64,000 bases of DNA from Cupriavidus basilensis (GTDB lineage Bacteria; Pseudomonadota; Gammaproteobacteria; Burkholderiales; Burkholderiaceae). The DNA lies in NCBI RefSeq assembly GCF_000832305.1, contig NZ_CP010537.1, positions 1,426,001 through 1,490,000 on the forward strand. Direction: 5' to 3'. This document shows positions 47,019 through 56,432 of the stretch, piece by piece; within the stretch, counting starts at the first letter, position 1, and each line of letters opens with the position of its first letter. The notes beneath the pieces were generated by a model. The model had not been told where the DNA came from and did no database searches. It saw nothing but the letters and a program-made list of their open reading frames with translations. A program made the position numbers and the translations under genes.

Positions 47019-47999
47019 TCACATGTCCAGCTTCAGGCCGCTCTCGCGGATCAGGTCGGCCCAGCGTGTTTTCTCTTCGCGGACGAACGCCTGCGTGGCT
47101 TCGGGCGTATTGCCGACCGGCTCCGCGCCGAGCTGCGCCAGGCGCTGGCGGATCTCGGGTTGCTGCAGGATGCGTACCACATCGGCGTTGATCTTGCGGA
47201 TCACCTCGGGCGGGGTGCCAGCGGGCGCGAGCATGCCCTGCCAGCCGCCGGCGGTAAATCCCGGCACGGCCTCCGCCACCGTCGGCACGTTGGGCCACTC
47301 GGGATGACGCTCGCGGCTGGTGAAGGCCAGCACGCGCAGCTTGCCGCCGCGCACGTAGGAGGCGCTGGCCACCATGCTGTTGAACATCAGGTCGGCCTGC
47401 CCGCCCATCACGTCCAGATTCGCTTGCGCGCCGCCCTTGTTGGGCAGGTAGAGCCAGTCGATGCCGAGCTTGCGGGCGAGCTGCAGGCCGGCCAGGTGCG
47501 GGCCGCTGCCGATGCCGGTGGTGGCCCAGTTGAGCTTGCCAGGATGCGCGCGGGCGTAGTCCACCAGTTCCTTGAGCGAGTTCGCCTTGGTCTGCGGCGA
47601 GACCAGCAGCATGTAGGGCGAGTAGGTCAATGTGACCACCGCGCTGAAATCCTTGATCACGTCGTACGGCAGGTTCTTGTAGGCCACCGGCGCGATCACG
47701 AAGTTGGACAGGTCGCCCAGCAGCAGCGTGTAGCCATCGGGCGCGCTCTTGGCGACGTTGTCCGTGCCGATATTGCCGCCGGCGCCGGTGCGGTTCTCCA
47801 CCACCACGGGCTGTTTCCATGCTTCCTGCAGCTTGCTGCCGAGCAGGCGGGCCAGCACGTCGGAGGCACCGCCCGGTGCATAGGGCACCACGACGCGCAC
47901 CGGGCGCTGCGGCCAGGGCGCGGGGCCATCGGCGCGGGCTGGCAGCGCCAGCGCAGTGAGCGATGCGGCCGCCAGCAGGGTGATCCATTTGCGCAGCAT
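47019..47999 (-). CDS. TctC/Bug-family solute receptor, second gene of the acid-sugar operon
   Basis: The 326-residue precursor has a signal peptide (ALPARA-DG) and the motifs RPVRVVVPYAPGGASDVLAR, NRTGAGGNIGTD and LYLPNKGGAQANLD. It lies 29 bp after the kinase-dehydrogenase fusion, so it probably binds that enzyme's substrate, such as threonate or erythronate. AAAGGAG precedes the ATG at 47999. Confidence 0.9.
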   Translation of the reverse strand: MLRKWITLLAAASLTALALPARADGPAPWPQRPVRVVVPYAPGGASDVLARLLGSKLQEAWKQPVVVENRTGAGGNIGTDNVAKSAPDGYTLLLGDLSNFVIAPVAYKNLPYDVIKDFSAVVTLTYSPYMLLVSPQTKANSLKELVDYARAHPGKLNWATTGIGSGPHLAGLQLARKLGIDWLYLPNKGGAQANLDVMGGQADLMFNSMVASASYVRGGKLRVLAFTSRERHPEWPNVPTVAEAVPGFTAGGWQGMLAPAGTPPEVIRKINADVVRILQQPEIRQRLAQLGAEPVGNTPEATQAFVREEKTRWADLIRESGLKLDM

Positions 48000-48028
48000 G
48001 GTTGTCTCCTTTGTTGTTCTGGTTTTTT

Positions 48029-50470
48029 TCAGGCTGTTTGCCGCGGCTTTGGCGCCATCACGATCGCCTGCAGCATGGCTTCGGTCATGCTGCGCGGATC
48101 GGCCACGCCCTTGCCGGCAATGTCGAACGCGGTGCCGTGGTCCACCGAGGTGCGCACCGCCGGCAGGCCGATGGTGACGTTGACGCCGGCTTCCAGCCCC
48201 AGCACCTTGACCGGCCCGTGGCCCTGGTCGTGATACATCGCCACTACCAGGTCGAAGTCGCCGCGGGTGGCGCGGTAGAAGAGCGTGTCTGCCGGCAGCG
48301 GGCCATCCACCAGCCAGCCGCGGGCACGGCAGGCCGCCACGGCGGGGGCGATTTTCCCGGCTTCCTCGCCGCGCCCGAACAAGCCGTTCTCGCCGGCGTG
48401 CGGGTTGATGCCGCACACGGCCACGCGCGGCTGGGCGATGCCGCTCTTTTGCAAGGCCTGCACGCCGCGCGCGATGGTGCGCTCGACCAGGCCGGCATTG
48501 ATCTTCTCCACCGCATCCAGGATGCCGATGTGCGTGGTGACATGGATCACACGCAGGTTCGGCGCCAGCAGCATCATCGAGACCTCTTCGGTGCCCGTGA
48601 GCGCGGCCAGCATCTCCGTGTGGCCGGGGTAGCGGTGGCCGCCCAGGTGCAGGGCCTCCTTGTTGAGCGGCGCGGTGCAGATCGCATCGACCTTGCCAGC
48701 CTGCACGAACTCGACGGCGCGCGCGATATAGCGGTACGCGGCATCGCCGCAGATGGCCGAGACCTTGCCGTAAGGCGTGTCGGCGGGGATCAGCGCCAGG
48801 TCGACGCAGCCGAGGGTGCCGGGCTCGAACGTGGCTTCGTCGGGGTCTCTCACCCGCGCGATGCGCAGCGCGGTGCCGGTGCGGCGGCAGGCGTCTTCCA
48901 GGCGCGCGGCGTCGCCCACCACGAAAGGCCGGCATTGCGCATAGAGCGTGCCGTCGGCCAGGCATTTGACGATGATCTCGGGGCCGACGCCGGCGGCGTC
49001 GCCCATGGTGATGGCAATTCTCGGTCGATACATGGAGGGCTCGCTGGGGCGGGTGTTGGCAGGGCTGGCCTGCTCCGGATACGTGGGGCTGGCGCGCATG
49101 GCGTCGGCAGGAGACGCCGGCGCGGCGGTCTGGCGCAGATGCGCCATGCAGGCCAGCAGCGTGTCGCGCTGGCCAAAGGCGCCGGCCTTGATGCAGACCG
49201 GCACCGTGTTGTTGTCGTGATCGAGGCCCGCCGCGCCTGCCGTGCCCGTTGCGTCGCGCAGCGGCGCGCGGGCGCTGGTCACGCCGGGCACCAGCGCGCG
49301 CACGTTGGTGAGCTGGCTCACGCCCAGCATCTCCAGCACGGCGCGCGCGCTCTCCCCGCCAGACAGCACCAGCCCCGCCGCCACCTGCGCCATCGGGGCG
49401 GCAAAGCGGGCCAGCGCGGCGCACAAGGTGCTGCCGTCCAAGGCCGGGTCGGCCGGGCCTTCGACGTGGATCACCACGTCGCGGCCCAGCGCCAGCGCGT
49501 TAGCGGCGCGCTGGCGCTGGGCGAGCCAGGCGGTGGATGCCGCGCCGTCAACCAGCAGGCGCGGCGAGCAGGGCACCGGCACGCAGGTGGCGCACAGCGC
49601 TTGGACCTGTTCGGCGGCAAGCGCCGACATGCTGCCGATGACAGCGAGCCGGCCAGTGGTTGCCGGCGCCGTCGCGCCGGCCACGCGTGTGCTGTCGGGC
49701 TTTGTTTCCGCGGGCGGCATCGCCACATGCGCGGCCAGTTGCCGCGCGAGCCCGGCGGAGCCCGCGGCCAGCACTGGCCCGGGCCGGGACGCGATCAGCG
49801 TGGCCAGCAACGCGAGATCGTCGTCGGTTTGCGCATCGCACACGAGTGCGTCGCATGCGTGATCCAGGCCAAGCGGTGCGGCGCCGGCGTTGCCCAGTGC
49901 CCGCAAAGCCGGCAGCGTCAGCACGCTGACCCGCAGGCCGGCCGTGCGGAGCAGCGTCGGCAGGTGATCGCTGGCGAGGCCCAGCGTGGACCACAGCCTG
50001 GTGCCTGACAGCGGCTTGCCATCCAGGTAAGCCTGGCCCTCGCGCAGCGTGCGGCCCTGTGCTGGAAACGCCGGGCAGACCCAGATCGGGCCAGCGGCCC
50101 CAACGGCGTTGCGCGCCGCTAGCAGCTCGGCGCCGATATGGCCGCGCAGCGTGGAATCGAGCTTGTGGAAATGCAGGCAGTCCAATGCCGATGCGTTATC
50201 CAGCGCGCGCGGGCCGAAGCCATCGGCAAAGGCCTGGGCGAACACCTGCGCGGCCTCGGCGGCGGGGCGTGCCCGCGAGTGGGCATCGAGCGCCAGGATC
50301 CGCCCGTCCCATGCCGCGCAAGCTGCACCGGTAGCCGCACCTTGCGCGCGCATCCGCACTTCGCCGCTGCCATTGCCGGCGAACGCCGCCACGCTGTCGC
50401 ACGCGCCGGAAAGATCGTCGGCAACGATGCGCACGGCGGCGAACCTTGGTGGGGGCACGGCTGTTGGCAT
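48029..50470 (-). CDS. Fusion of DUF1537 four-carbon acid-sugar kinase and PdxA2 dehydrogenase
   Basis: The 813-residue protein joins two enzymes. Residues 1-447 are a DUF1537 (OtnK/DtnK) kinase: RIVADDLSGACD, HKLDSTLRGHIG, SGGESARAVLEMLG. A Pro/Ser/Ala linker (448-479) leads to a PdxA-like dehydrogenase (480-813): ITMGDAAGVGPEI, TAPLNKEALHLGGHRYPGHT, MYHDQGHGPVK (metal His). In Cupriavidus and others separate DtnK and PdxA2 convert D-threonate via its 4-phosphate to dihydroxyacetone phosphate and CO2; here both steps lie in one chain. There is no ribosome site at the internal ATG (49033) and no stop between the parts, so the fusion is real. It heads a five-gene operon divergent from a gntR. 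Confidence 0.88.
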   Translation of the reverse strand: MPTAVPPPRFAAVRIVADDLSGACDSVAAFAGNGSGEVRMRAQGAATGAACAAWDGRILALDAHSRARPAAEAAQVFAQAFADGFGPRALDNASALDCLHFHKLDSTLRGHIGAELLAARNAVGAAGPIWVCPAFPAQGRTLREGQAYLDGKPLSGTRLWSTLGLASDHLPTLLRTAGLRVSVLTLPALRALGNAGAAPLGLDHACDALVCDAQTDDDLALLATLIASRPGPVLAAGSAGLARQLAAHVAMPPAETKPDSTRVAGATAPATTGRLAVIGSMSALAAEQVQALCATCVPVPCSPRLLVDGAASTAWLAQRQRAANALALGRDVVIHVEGPADPALDGSTLCAALARFAAPMAQVAAGLVLSGGESARAVLEMLGVSQLTNVRALVPGVTSARAPLRDATGTAGAAGLDHDNNTVPVCIKAGAFGQRDTLLACMAHLRQTAAPASPADAMRASPTYPEQASPANTRPSEPSMYRPRIAITMGDAAGVGPEIIVKCLADGTLYAQCRPFVVGDAARLEDACRRTGTALRIARVRDPDEATFEPGTLGCVDLALIPADTPYGKVSAICGDAAYRYIARAVEFVQAGKVDAICTAPLNKEALHLGGHRYPGHTEMLAALTGTEEVSMMLLAPNLRVIHVTTHIGILDAVEKINAGLVERTIARGVQALQKSGIAQPRVAVCGINPHAGENGLFGRGEEAGKIAPAVAACRARGWLVDGPLPADTLFYRATRGDFDLVVAMYHDQGHGPVKVLGLEAGVNVTIGLPAVRTSVDHGTAFDIAGKGVADPRSMTEAMLQAIVMAPKPRQTA

Positions 50471-50783
50471 GGGTCTGAGCGTGATGAATCAAGGGGAAGG
50501 CATGGGGGATGGCGTCTCCTGCGCCCCTGCCTGTCTCGCTTGCTAGTCTTCCGTATCCTTGCTGAATATGGTTTTTGACGCACTTTTATTGCTGTTTCAG
50601 TGCGGCAGATCTCAGCGTGCGGTCGATATTACACGCCGAATCAAAAAAATGCATGCAATTATTTTGTTTGGCATTCAATTTTCGAAAAATGCGCAGCCAT
50701 CGGCCTTTGCTGCATAATGCTTTCGCCAGCCCGGCCCAACCGCCCGCAAAGGGCAGCGATGCCGGGCCTTTTTCCCACCAGAA
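50471..50783. promoter_or_regulatory. Divergent promoter region, kinase-PdxA2 operon and gntR
   Basis: This 313-bp spacer contains the most AT-rich stretch of the area (about 50640-50700), with ATGCATGCAAT and TTGTTTGGCA-type sequences suited to promoters and GntR binding. I cannot fix the operator. No gene is visible. Confidence 0.4.
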
Positions 50784-51485
50784 ATGTCGATTGCAGAGAT
50801 GTCACAGGAATTGCCCGCGCTCCCGCAGGACCAGGACGACCAGCCGCTTTCGCAGCGGGTCTACCAGGCCATGTTGTCGGCCATCATCAGCGGGCAGCTA
50901 AAGCCGGGGGAGGTGGTCAACGAAATCCGGCTCGCGCAGGAGCTTGGCGTCAGCCGCACGCCGGTGCACACGGCGATTCGCGAACTGGTCAAGGATGGGC
51001 TCATCACCCAGGAGGCGAACCGGCGCCCGGTGGTGGCGCGCTTCTCGCGCGAAGATATCCGCGAGGTGTTCGATATGCGCAAGCTGTTGGAGAGCGAGGC
51101 GGCTCGCATCGCCGCCGCGCAGCTGGACCGCGTCACGCTCAAGGCGCTGTCCGACGCGGCCGACGCCATGGATGCCGGCGCCGCCGCCAGCGTTGACGAT
51201 ACCGAGGCACTGGTGCGCTGGGCCGATTTCGACGACAACTTCCACCTGGCCATCGCGGACGCCTGCGGCAGCAAGCGCCTGCGCGAGGACATCCTGCGCT
51301 ACCGCCTGCTGCACCACGGCCTCAACCAGCTGCGCATGCGTGCGGAGCTGATTCCGCAGGCACTGGCCGAGCACCGCAAGATCCTCGACGCACTGGCCGC
51401 GCGCGATGGCGACGCCGCCAGCCGCGCCATGCAGGAGCACCTGCATGAGTGGCAGGCGTACTACATGCAGCGGTTTCCGCTGTAG
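50784..51485 (+). CDS. GntR-family (FCD-type) regulator of the acid-sugar operon
   Basis: The 233-residue protein has the winged helix (LSQRVYQAMLSAIISGQLKP, NEIRLAQELGVSRTPVHTAI) and the FCD ligand domain with the metal-binding His pattern (DDNFHLAIADAC, LAEHRKILDAL). It is divergent from the kinase-PdxA2 fusion, so it likely represses that operon until an acid sugar binds. Confidence 0.88.
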   Translation: MSIAEMSQELPALPQDQDDQPLSQRVYQAMLSAIISGQLKPGEVVNEIRLAQELGVSRTPVHTAIRELVKDGLITQEANRRPVVARFSREDIREVFDMRKLLESEAARIAAAQLDRVTLKALSDAADAMDAGAAASVDDTEALVRWADFDDNFHLAIADACGSKRLREDILRYRLLHHGLNQLRMRAELIPQALAEHRKILDALAARDGDAASRAMQEHLHEWQAYYMQRFPL

Positions 51486-52102
51486 GGCTCGGGCAATGCC
51501 GGCAACGCTTGCCCGGCCGATACTTGGATACTTGTCGAGAACCCTAGCCTCGTTCGAGGCTATTGAGAGTCGTCAAGATGCGCATATGCCAACCTTGCCC
51601 GTGAGCGCGGATCGCGTGTCGCGCTTGAATGATGCGCGCTGCCATCCTCTAGCCACCTTCTGCCGCATCGCGAATGCCCGCTGTGCCGCCGGCCGCGTCA
51701 CGCAGCGCTGATGCCACTCCCCCCACGCAGGTGAAGCCCGCGCGTCCAGATCCGCCAGCCGGTGCGTCTTCGACCAGCGCCGGGTTGCGCTGCGGTTGCA
51801 GCAGCAGGCGGGTTTGCTGCGCCGATTGCTTGGTGTGCTGGACATGTGCATCCTGCGTCCGCTTGCCGTTTCACAGACCGGTGTGGCGCGAGCTTGTGCT
51901 CCAGACAGAGCCAAAATGCCTACGCCCGTTACTATCTTCATGCCTCGATCATTGGGGCTTTGCCGCTATGCGGCACTTCGTCCGCTCCGGTACCCATCGC
52001 GTGCGGCCGGATCGCGCCAAGCCTCGTCCGCCTCGCCAGAAGCCCCATCGACATGCCGCCTATTGCCGCTTATAAGGCCTGTTGATGCTTGATTGTTGAT
52101 GC
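51486..52102. other. 617-bp stretch without a supported gene
   Basis: Frames on both strands are open for 100-130 codons but lack ribosome sites and family resemblance. An 8-bp inverted repeat TAGCCTCG/CGAGGCTA (51545-51562) may end gntR transcription. Near 52080 the motif GTTGATGCTT occurs twice. Confidence 0.35.
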
Positions 52103-53338
52103 TTATCTTGCGTGGATTGGGCCCGAACGTAGCCGGAGCAGTGCCAGCAGCGCCACCATCGACAGCGCGCCGGACAAGCAGAGGGCGGCGCCCGGTCCAT
52201 ATTGCGTAAGGACGAGGGCAAAAGCGATGGGCGCGAACGCCTGCGCCGTCCTGCCAAACACGGCAAGCCTTCCCGTCACCGCGCCGTATCCGCTTGCCCC
52301 GAACAGTGCCAATGGCAGGACGCCGCGCGCGACCGAGATCATGCCGTTGCCCGCGCCATGCAGCACGGAAAAGAGCGGTCCCGATCCCGACGCCATGCCA
52401 AAGAGGCCGAGAGAAACGCAAGCCACCGGATGCAGTGCCGTGGCAAGACGGGCGGTCGTGAGCGGGTGGATCTTCAGGCGCTGGGTGAGCCCGAACTCCA
52501 CCAGCCGGGCGACAACCTGCGCGGGGCCGAGCAGGACGCCGGCAAACACCGCCTGCCCGAATGTCGCCCCCTTGGCGAGCAGCAGTGCCGGCAGGTGCAC
52601 GGCCATCGCCGACGTCACGAATGCGGTTGCGCCGGAAAAGATGCAAAGCAGGCCGAGTTCACGCGCGCGGCTGCCCGGCGGCATCGCCGCGTTCGCGCTC
52701 GCACTCGGGTGCGCGGCGGGCTTGATTGACGGCTCGGCGCGCCCAGGCGGGACGAGCCGCCAATACACCGGCGCGGCAATCAGCAGGTGGGCCACGGCCC
52801 ACGCCTGGCAGCAGGACCGCCAGCCCCAGTGCTCGATCACCCACGTCGAAGCCGGCCACCCGACGGTGCTGGCGAAGCCGCCGACCAGGCTCACGCCGAC
52901 GATCAGGCGGCTGGCGGCCTTCGCGTGCTGCGCAACCAGTGCCGCGAAGATGGCGTCGTAGAGGCCCATCGCCATGCCCAGTCCCATCACGCACCAGGCG
53001 GCATACAGTGCGATGCCGCCGCTGGCCTGCGACAGCAACAGCAGCCCAGCGGCGAGCACGAAATTCGACGATAGCAAGACCCGCCTGCCGCCGTTGCGGT
53101 CGATGTACCGTCCGATCGCCGGGCCCGCACATGCCATCGTCACCAGTGCGAGAGAGAAGGCGCCGAAGAACATTCCCGGCGACAAACCGAGGTCCTTGCT
53201 GGCTGGCGCGGCGATCACTGCGGGGAGATAGGTCGAGGAGCCCCAGCCGACGATCTGTGCGGCGCCCAATGCCAGCACGCGCGCCACCTTGTTCTCGCCT
53301 CTGGCACCGGTCTGCTCCATCTGAAGCGGCGCGCTCAC
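52103..53338 (-). CDS. MFS transporter
   Basis: The 411-residue protein has 12 predicted helices with the loop signature GRYIDRNGGRRVLL and resembles the monocarboxylate/oxalate-formate type (YcxA/MFS_1). The start is uncertain: GTG 53338 or ATG 53320, neither with a strong ribosome site. It is divergent from a GcvA-type LysR gene, which may control it. The substrate is unknown. Confidence 0.82.
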   Translation of the reverse strand: MSAPLQMEQTGARGENKVARVLALGAAQIVGWGSSTYLPAVIAAPASKDLGLSPGMFFGAFSLALVTMACAGPAIGRYIDRNGGRRVLLSSNFVLAAGLLLLSQASGGIALYAAWCVMGLGMAMGLYDAIFAALVAQHAKAASRLIVGVSLVGGFASTVGWPASTWVIEHWGWRSCCQAWAVAHLLIAAPVYWRLVPPGRAEPSIKPAAHPSASANAAMPPGSRARELGLLCIFSGATAFVTSAMAVHLPALLLAKGATFGQAVFAGVLLGPAQVVARLVEFGLTQRLKIHPLTTARLATALHPVACVSLGLFGMASGSGPLFSVLHGAGNGMISVARGVLPLALFGASGYGAVTGRLAVFGRTAQAFAPIAFALVLTQYGPGAALCLSGALSMVALLALLRLRSGPIHAR

Positions 53339-53507
53339 CAGCGGCTTAAGCCGGCTGCGGCTTTGCTATTAGAAAATACGTTGAGGGTGGGCATTTGAGT
53401 ATCGGCGGGTGCCACTGTGAGAAACAGAGGATTCGAGGCAGAATACGGCTCCGCCCGAGCCGGGGAAAGCGATATTTCCTGGCATCTCCGTTAGAAAAAG
53501 TGACAAC

Positions 53508-54425
53508 ATGCCGGCACAACTCCCGCCCTTGAAAGCGCTGAAGGTCTTTGAAGCCGCGGCCCGCGCCAGGAGCCTGACGCTGGCCGCGGCAGAGCTGCAC
53601 ATCACGCATAGCGCGGTCAGCCAGCAGATTCGGCTGCTGGAAAGCCATTTTGGCCGTCCCTTGTTCGTGCGCAGTGCGCGCGGTGTCGAGCCAACCGAGG
53701 CTGCGCTGCTGTTCTACGCCGAGGTCAAGGCAAGCCTGGACCGCATCGCGCTTGCGGCCGAGCGGTTCACGCGTACCGGCGAACAGCGCATCGTGCGCGT
53801 CAACACCACGCCGTCCATCGCCATGCGGTGGCTGATCCCGCGCCTGTCCTCATTCCAGATCGAAAACCCGCGCATGGAAATCCGCGTGACCACTTCCGCC
53901 AGCGACGGCATCGATGACCTGAGGGAGCCGTTCGACGTGATCATCCGGCGCGCACCGATGTCGCGCGCCGGCCATGAATGCATCCGCTTTCTCGATGATG
54001 TATCGGCCCCGCTCGCCTCGCCGCGCTACCTGGCGCAGCATCCGCTGGCGGCGCCCGAGGATTGCCTGCATGCCTCGCTGCTGCACCTGAGCAGCCGGCG
54101 CGACGCATGGGCACGCTGGCTCGCGGCGGCAGGCGTGGTACCGCCGCCGCCGCCGGGCGAGCACTTCTACCAGCATTTCTTTCTCAGCCTGCAGGCCGCC
54201 ACCGCCGATCTCGGGATCGCAATCGGCTCGCTGGCACTCGTGGACGAAGACCTCGCCACGGGCCGCTTGTGCCAGTTGTTCCCGGACGTGGTGTTGCGCG
54301 ACCAGGGCTTCCATATGCTGCTTCGCGCGGACCGCGAAGCGGCAAGCGCGCTGAGTGTATTTAGCGGATGGCTGGCCCGGGAGGGTGTGCGCGCGTCCTC
54401 TGGCCTGCGGGCGTGGATCGCGTGA
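53508..54425 (+). CDS. LysR-family regulator, GcvA type
   Basis: The 305-residue regulator shows the GcvA-group start LPPLKALKVFEAAARARSLT, the helix-turn-helix ITHSAVSQQIRLLE and the hallmark VNTTPSIAMRWLIPRLSSF of the effector domain. It is divergent from the MFS gene and converges on the gamma-glutamyltransferase gene. It might sense a compound handled by either neighbour. Confidence 0.9.
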   Translation: MPAQLPPLKALKVFEAAARARSLTLAAAELHITHSAVSQQIRLLESHFGRPLFVRSARGVEPTEAALLFYAEVKASLDRIALAAERFTRTGEQRIVRVNTTPSIAMRWLIPRLSSFQIENPRMEIRVTTSASDGIDDLREPFDVIIRRAPMSRAGHECIRFLDDVSAPLASPRYLAQHPLAAPEDCLHASLLHLSSRRDAWARWLAAAGVVPPPPPGEHFYQHFFLSLQAATADLGIAIGSLALVDEDLATGRLCQLFPDVVLRDQGFHMLLRADREAASALSVFSGWLAREGVRASSGLRAWIA

Positions 54426-54470
54426 TGAACCGAACCCGTCCGTCTTCCTGCATGCCATAAATAGCAGGGC

Positions 54471-55964
54471 CTACTCCCCCAGCGCGATGCCATCCTTGCG
54501 TTTGTCCGATGCGCCGAGCAGGTCGCCGCCCGCACTGCGCATGACGATCTGTGCGCCGCCGAAATCGCTGCGCCCGCCCAGTTCGCCAAGGCCGGCGGGA
54601 TCGCTGTAGCCAGCATCGCGCAGGGCTTGCACGATGGCCGGCGGCATGCCGGCTTCGATGGCCAGGGTGGTGTCGGATTCCAGCCGCCAGCGCGGGGCAT
54701 CCAGCGCGGCTTGCAGGGGTTGCTGCCAGGCCGCCAGCCTCACCAGCAACTGCAACTGGCCTTGCGGCTGCATCAGCCCGCCCACCACGCCGAAGCCCGC
54801 GTGGAAGCGCCCGCCGCGCAGGGCCGCGCCAGGCACCACGGTGTGGTATGGGCGCTTGGCCGGAGCGGGGCTGTTGATATGGCCCGGCCCGGCAAAGCCG
54901 AAGCCGCGGTTCTGCAGCACAAAGCCGCAGCCGGGCACGGCGATGCCCGAGCCGAAGCGCTTGAAGATGCTGGTCATCAGCGTGACCGCCAGGCCGTCGC
55001 GGTCCACCACCACGGTGCATACCGTGTTGCCGGCCGGGTCTGCCACGGTTTCCTTGGCGTACCGCATGGCGCGGCCCATGGCCTGCACCGTGCGCAGCAC
55101 GGCTGCGGGATCGTCCTCGGACAGCATGGCTGGATCGAGTCCGCCGAGTTCGTCCAGCGCGTGCAGGATGGCCACGCCGTGTGTATTGGGCGGGCATTCC
55201 AGCACCGTCAGTCCGCGGAAATCCGTGGACACGGGCGTGCAGAAATCGCCCCTGTGGGCGGCGAAGTCGGCGGCAGCCAGCGCGCCGCCGGCGATGCGGC
55301 TCGCCATTTCGGCGGCATGGGCGGGCTGGCCGAGATAGTAGGCATCGGCACCCTCGGCGGCAATGGCGGACAGCGTGGCGGCCAGCTCCGGATTGCTGAA
55401 GGTCTCGCCGGCCGCAGGCGGGCGGCCGGCGCGATAGAGCGCGGCGCAGACCGGGTCATGGTGCAGCACGCGGTCGAACAGCGCCCATTCCCGCGCGGCT
55501 ACCGGTGCCACCGCAAAGCCGTCGCGCGCTAGCGCAATGGCGGGCGTGAACAGCCGTTTCCATTCCAGCCGGCCGTAGCGGCGGTGCAGGTCCTCCCAGC
55601 CGCGCACCGCGCCGGGCGTGGTCAGCGAGAGGGCGTGGCGCTCGGGGATGCGCTGCCCGGGCAGGTCCGCCAGCGCGTGCATGGGGAACGCGGCCGGCGC
55701 GCGCCCAGTGCCGTTGTAGCTGACCGCGTGGCCGTCGGGCTCGACGATCATCGCCAGCATGTCGCCGCCAATGCCTGTTGCCATCGGCTCCACCACGCCC
55801 AGGATGGCATCGGCCGCGAGCGCCGCGTCAATGGCGCTGCCGCCTTCACGCAGCACCTGCAGCGCGGCCTCGGCAGCAAGCGGGTGGCCGGTGGCGACCA
55901 TGCAGTGCGGCGCGCGCACGCCCTCGGTGGTGTTGGCACGGCTAGCGCAAGCTGTGGTTGTCAT
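54471..55964 (-). CDS. Gamma-glutamyltransferase family protein
   Basis: The 497-residue Ntn-hydrolase precursor matures by self-cleavage in front of a nucleophilic Thr, here Thr314 in GNTVCTVVVDRDG. Other markers are MVATGHPLAAEAAL, GIGGDMLAMIV and RPYHTVVPGAALR. No signal peptide is seen, so it should act in the cytoplasm, removing a gamma-glutamyl group or opening a cyclic amide. It is last in the operon behind the HDO and ferredoxins. I start it at ATG 55964; the longer frame upstream overlaps the ferredoxin gene. Confidence 0.87.
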   Translation of the reverse strand: MTTTACASRANTTEGVRAPHCMVATGHPLAAEAALQVLREGGSAIDAALAADAILGVVEPMATGIGGDMLAMIVEPDGHAVSYNGTGRAPAAFPMHALADLPGQRIPERHALSLTTPGAVRGWEDLHRRYGRLEWKRLFTPAIALARDGFAVAPVAAREWALFDRVLHHDPVCAALYRAGRPPAAGETFSNPELAATLSAIAAEGADAYYLGQPAHAAEMASRIAGGALAAADFAAHRGDFCTPVSTDFRGLTVLECPPNTHGVAILHALDELGGLDPAMLSEDDPAAVLRTVQAMGRAMRYAKETVADPAGNTVCTVVVDRDGLAVTLMTSIFKRFGSGIAVPGCGFVLQNRGFGFAGPGHINSPAPAKRPYHTVVPGAALRGGRFHAGFGVVGGLMQPQGQLQLLVRLAAWQQPLQAALDAPRWRLESDTTLAIEAGMPPAIVQALRDAGYSDPAGLGELGGRSDFGGAQIVMRSAGGDLLGASDKRKDGIALGE

Positions 55965-56025
55965 GCGTGGCGCTCCAGGAGAATCAGATCGATCGGGTTT
56001 GACACAATGGCGTGGCGCCGCGAAC

Positions 56026-56373
56026 CTATTCGACCACCGTCCCGGCCACCGTCCCGGTGACTGCGGCGGCAGCCTTGGCCGGGCTCGCCTGGGCTTCCCA
56101 GGACACGGCGATGTCGCCGGTGACGAAGGTCTGGCAGGCCATGCGGTAGCCCTCGCCGAATTGCGCCTCCGACAGGTGCTTGCGCTCTTTTGGCTTGATG
56201 GCGTCGGTGAACTCGAGCCCGCGCTCGATCTTGCATTTGCAGGTGCCGCACAGGCCGCCGCCGCACTTGAAGGGGATGCCGCCTTTCTCGCGCAGGGAAA
56301 CGCGCAGCAGGTTGCTGTTCTCGGGGGCGCTGACGACCTTGCCGTCGTTGCTGACAAAGGTGATTTCAATCAT
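56026..56373 (-). CDS. [2Fe-2S] ferredoxin 1 of the HDO operon
   Basis: The 115-residue protein is a plant-type ferredoxin with cluster ligands Cys37, Cys42, Cys45 (CGGGLCGTC) and Cys80 (YRMACQ). The C-terminal 25 residues are an Ala/Thr-rich tail. It lies between the small unknown gene and the gamma-glutamyltransferase gene, in the same direction. It could deliver electrons to the diiron oxidase encoded two genes before. Confidence 0.9.
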   Translation of the reverse strand: MIEITFVSNDGKVVSAPENSNLLRVSLREKGGIPFKCGGGLCGTCKCKIERGLEFTDAIKPKERKHLSEAQFGEGYRMACQTFVTGDIAVSWEAQASPAKAAAAVTGTVAGTVVE

Positions 56374-56432
56374 GGAAACGGTCCGATGGCATGAGGGGCT
56401 GCCCGGCGCTGTGCCGGTCATACTCGGTGGAT

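Noticed and set aside
45315..48233. 972-codon open frame on the plus strand
   Set aside because: It runs antisense through four well-supported genes, has no ribosome site and a His/Gln-rich composition typical of antisense frames in GC-rich DNA.
47019..49424. 801-codon minus-strand frame
   Set aside because: It is a shifted frame of the kinase-PdxA2 gene that then enters the tctC frame in place; only the tctC part from 47999 has family motifs.
51573..51941. 122-codon minus-strand frame in the gap after gntR
   Set aside because: Looks faintly like a basic DNA-binding protein but has no ribosome site, an odd Cys/Arg-rich composition and no recognisable family.
52081..52100. GTTGATGCTT duplication as relation to the 8-bp array at 12133
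   Set aside because: Only two imperfect copies and a different unit; similarity is probably chance.
54471..56369. Longer start for the gamma-glutamyltransferase giving 632 residues
   Set aside because: The extra part overlaps the ferredoxin gene in another frame and has no similarity; ATG 55964 fits the family length.
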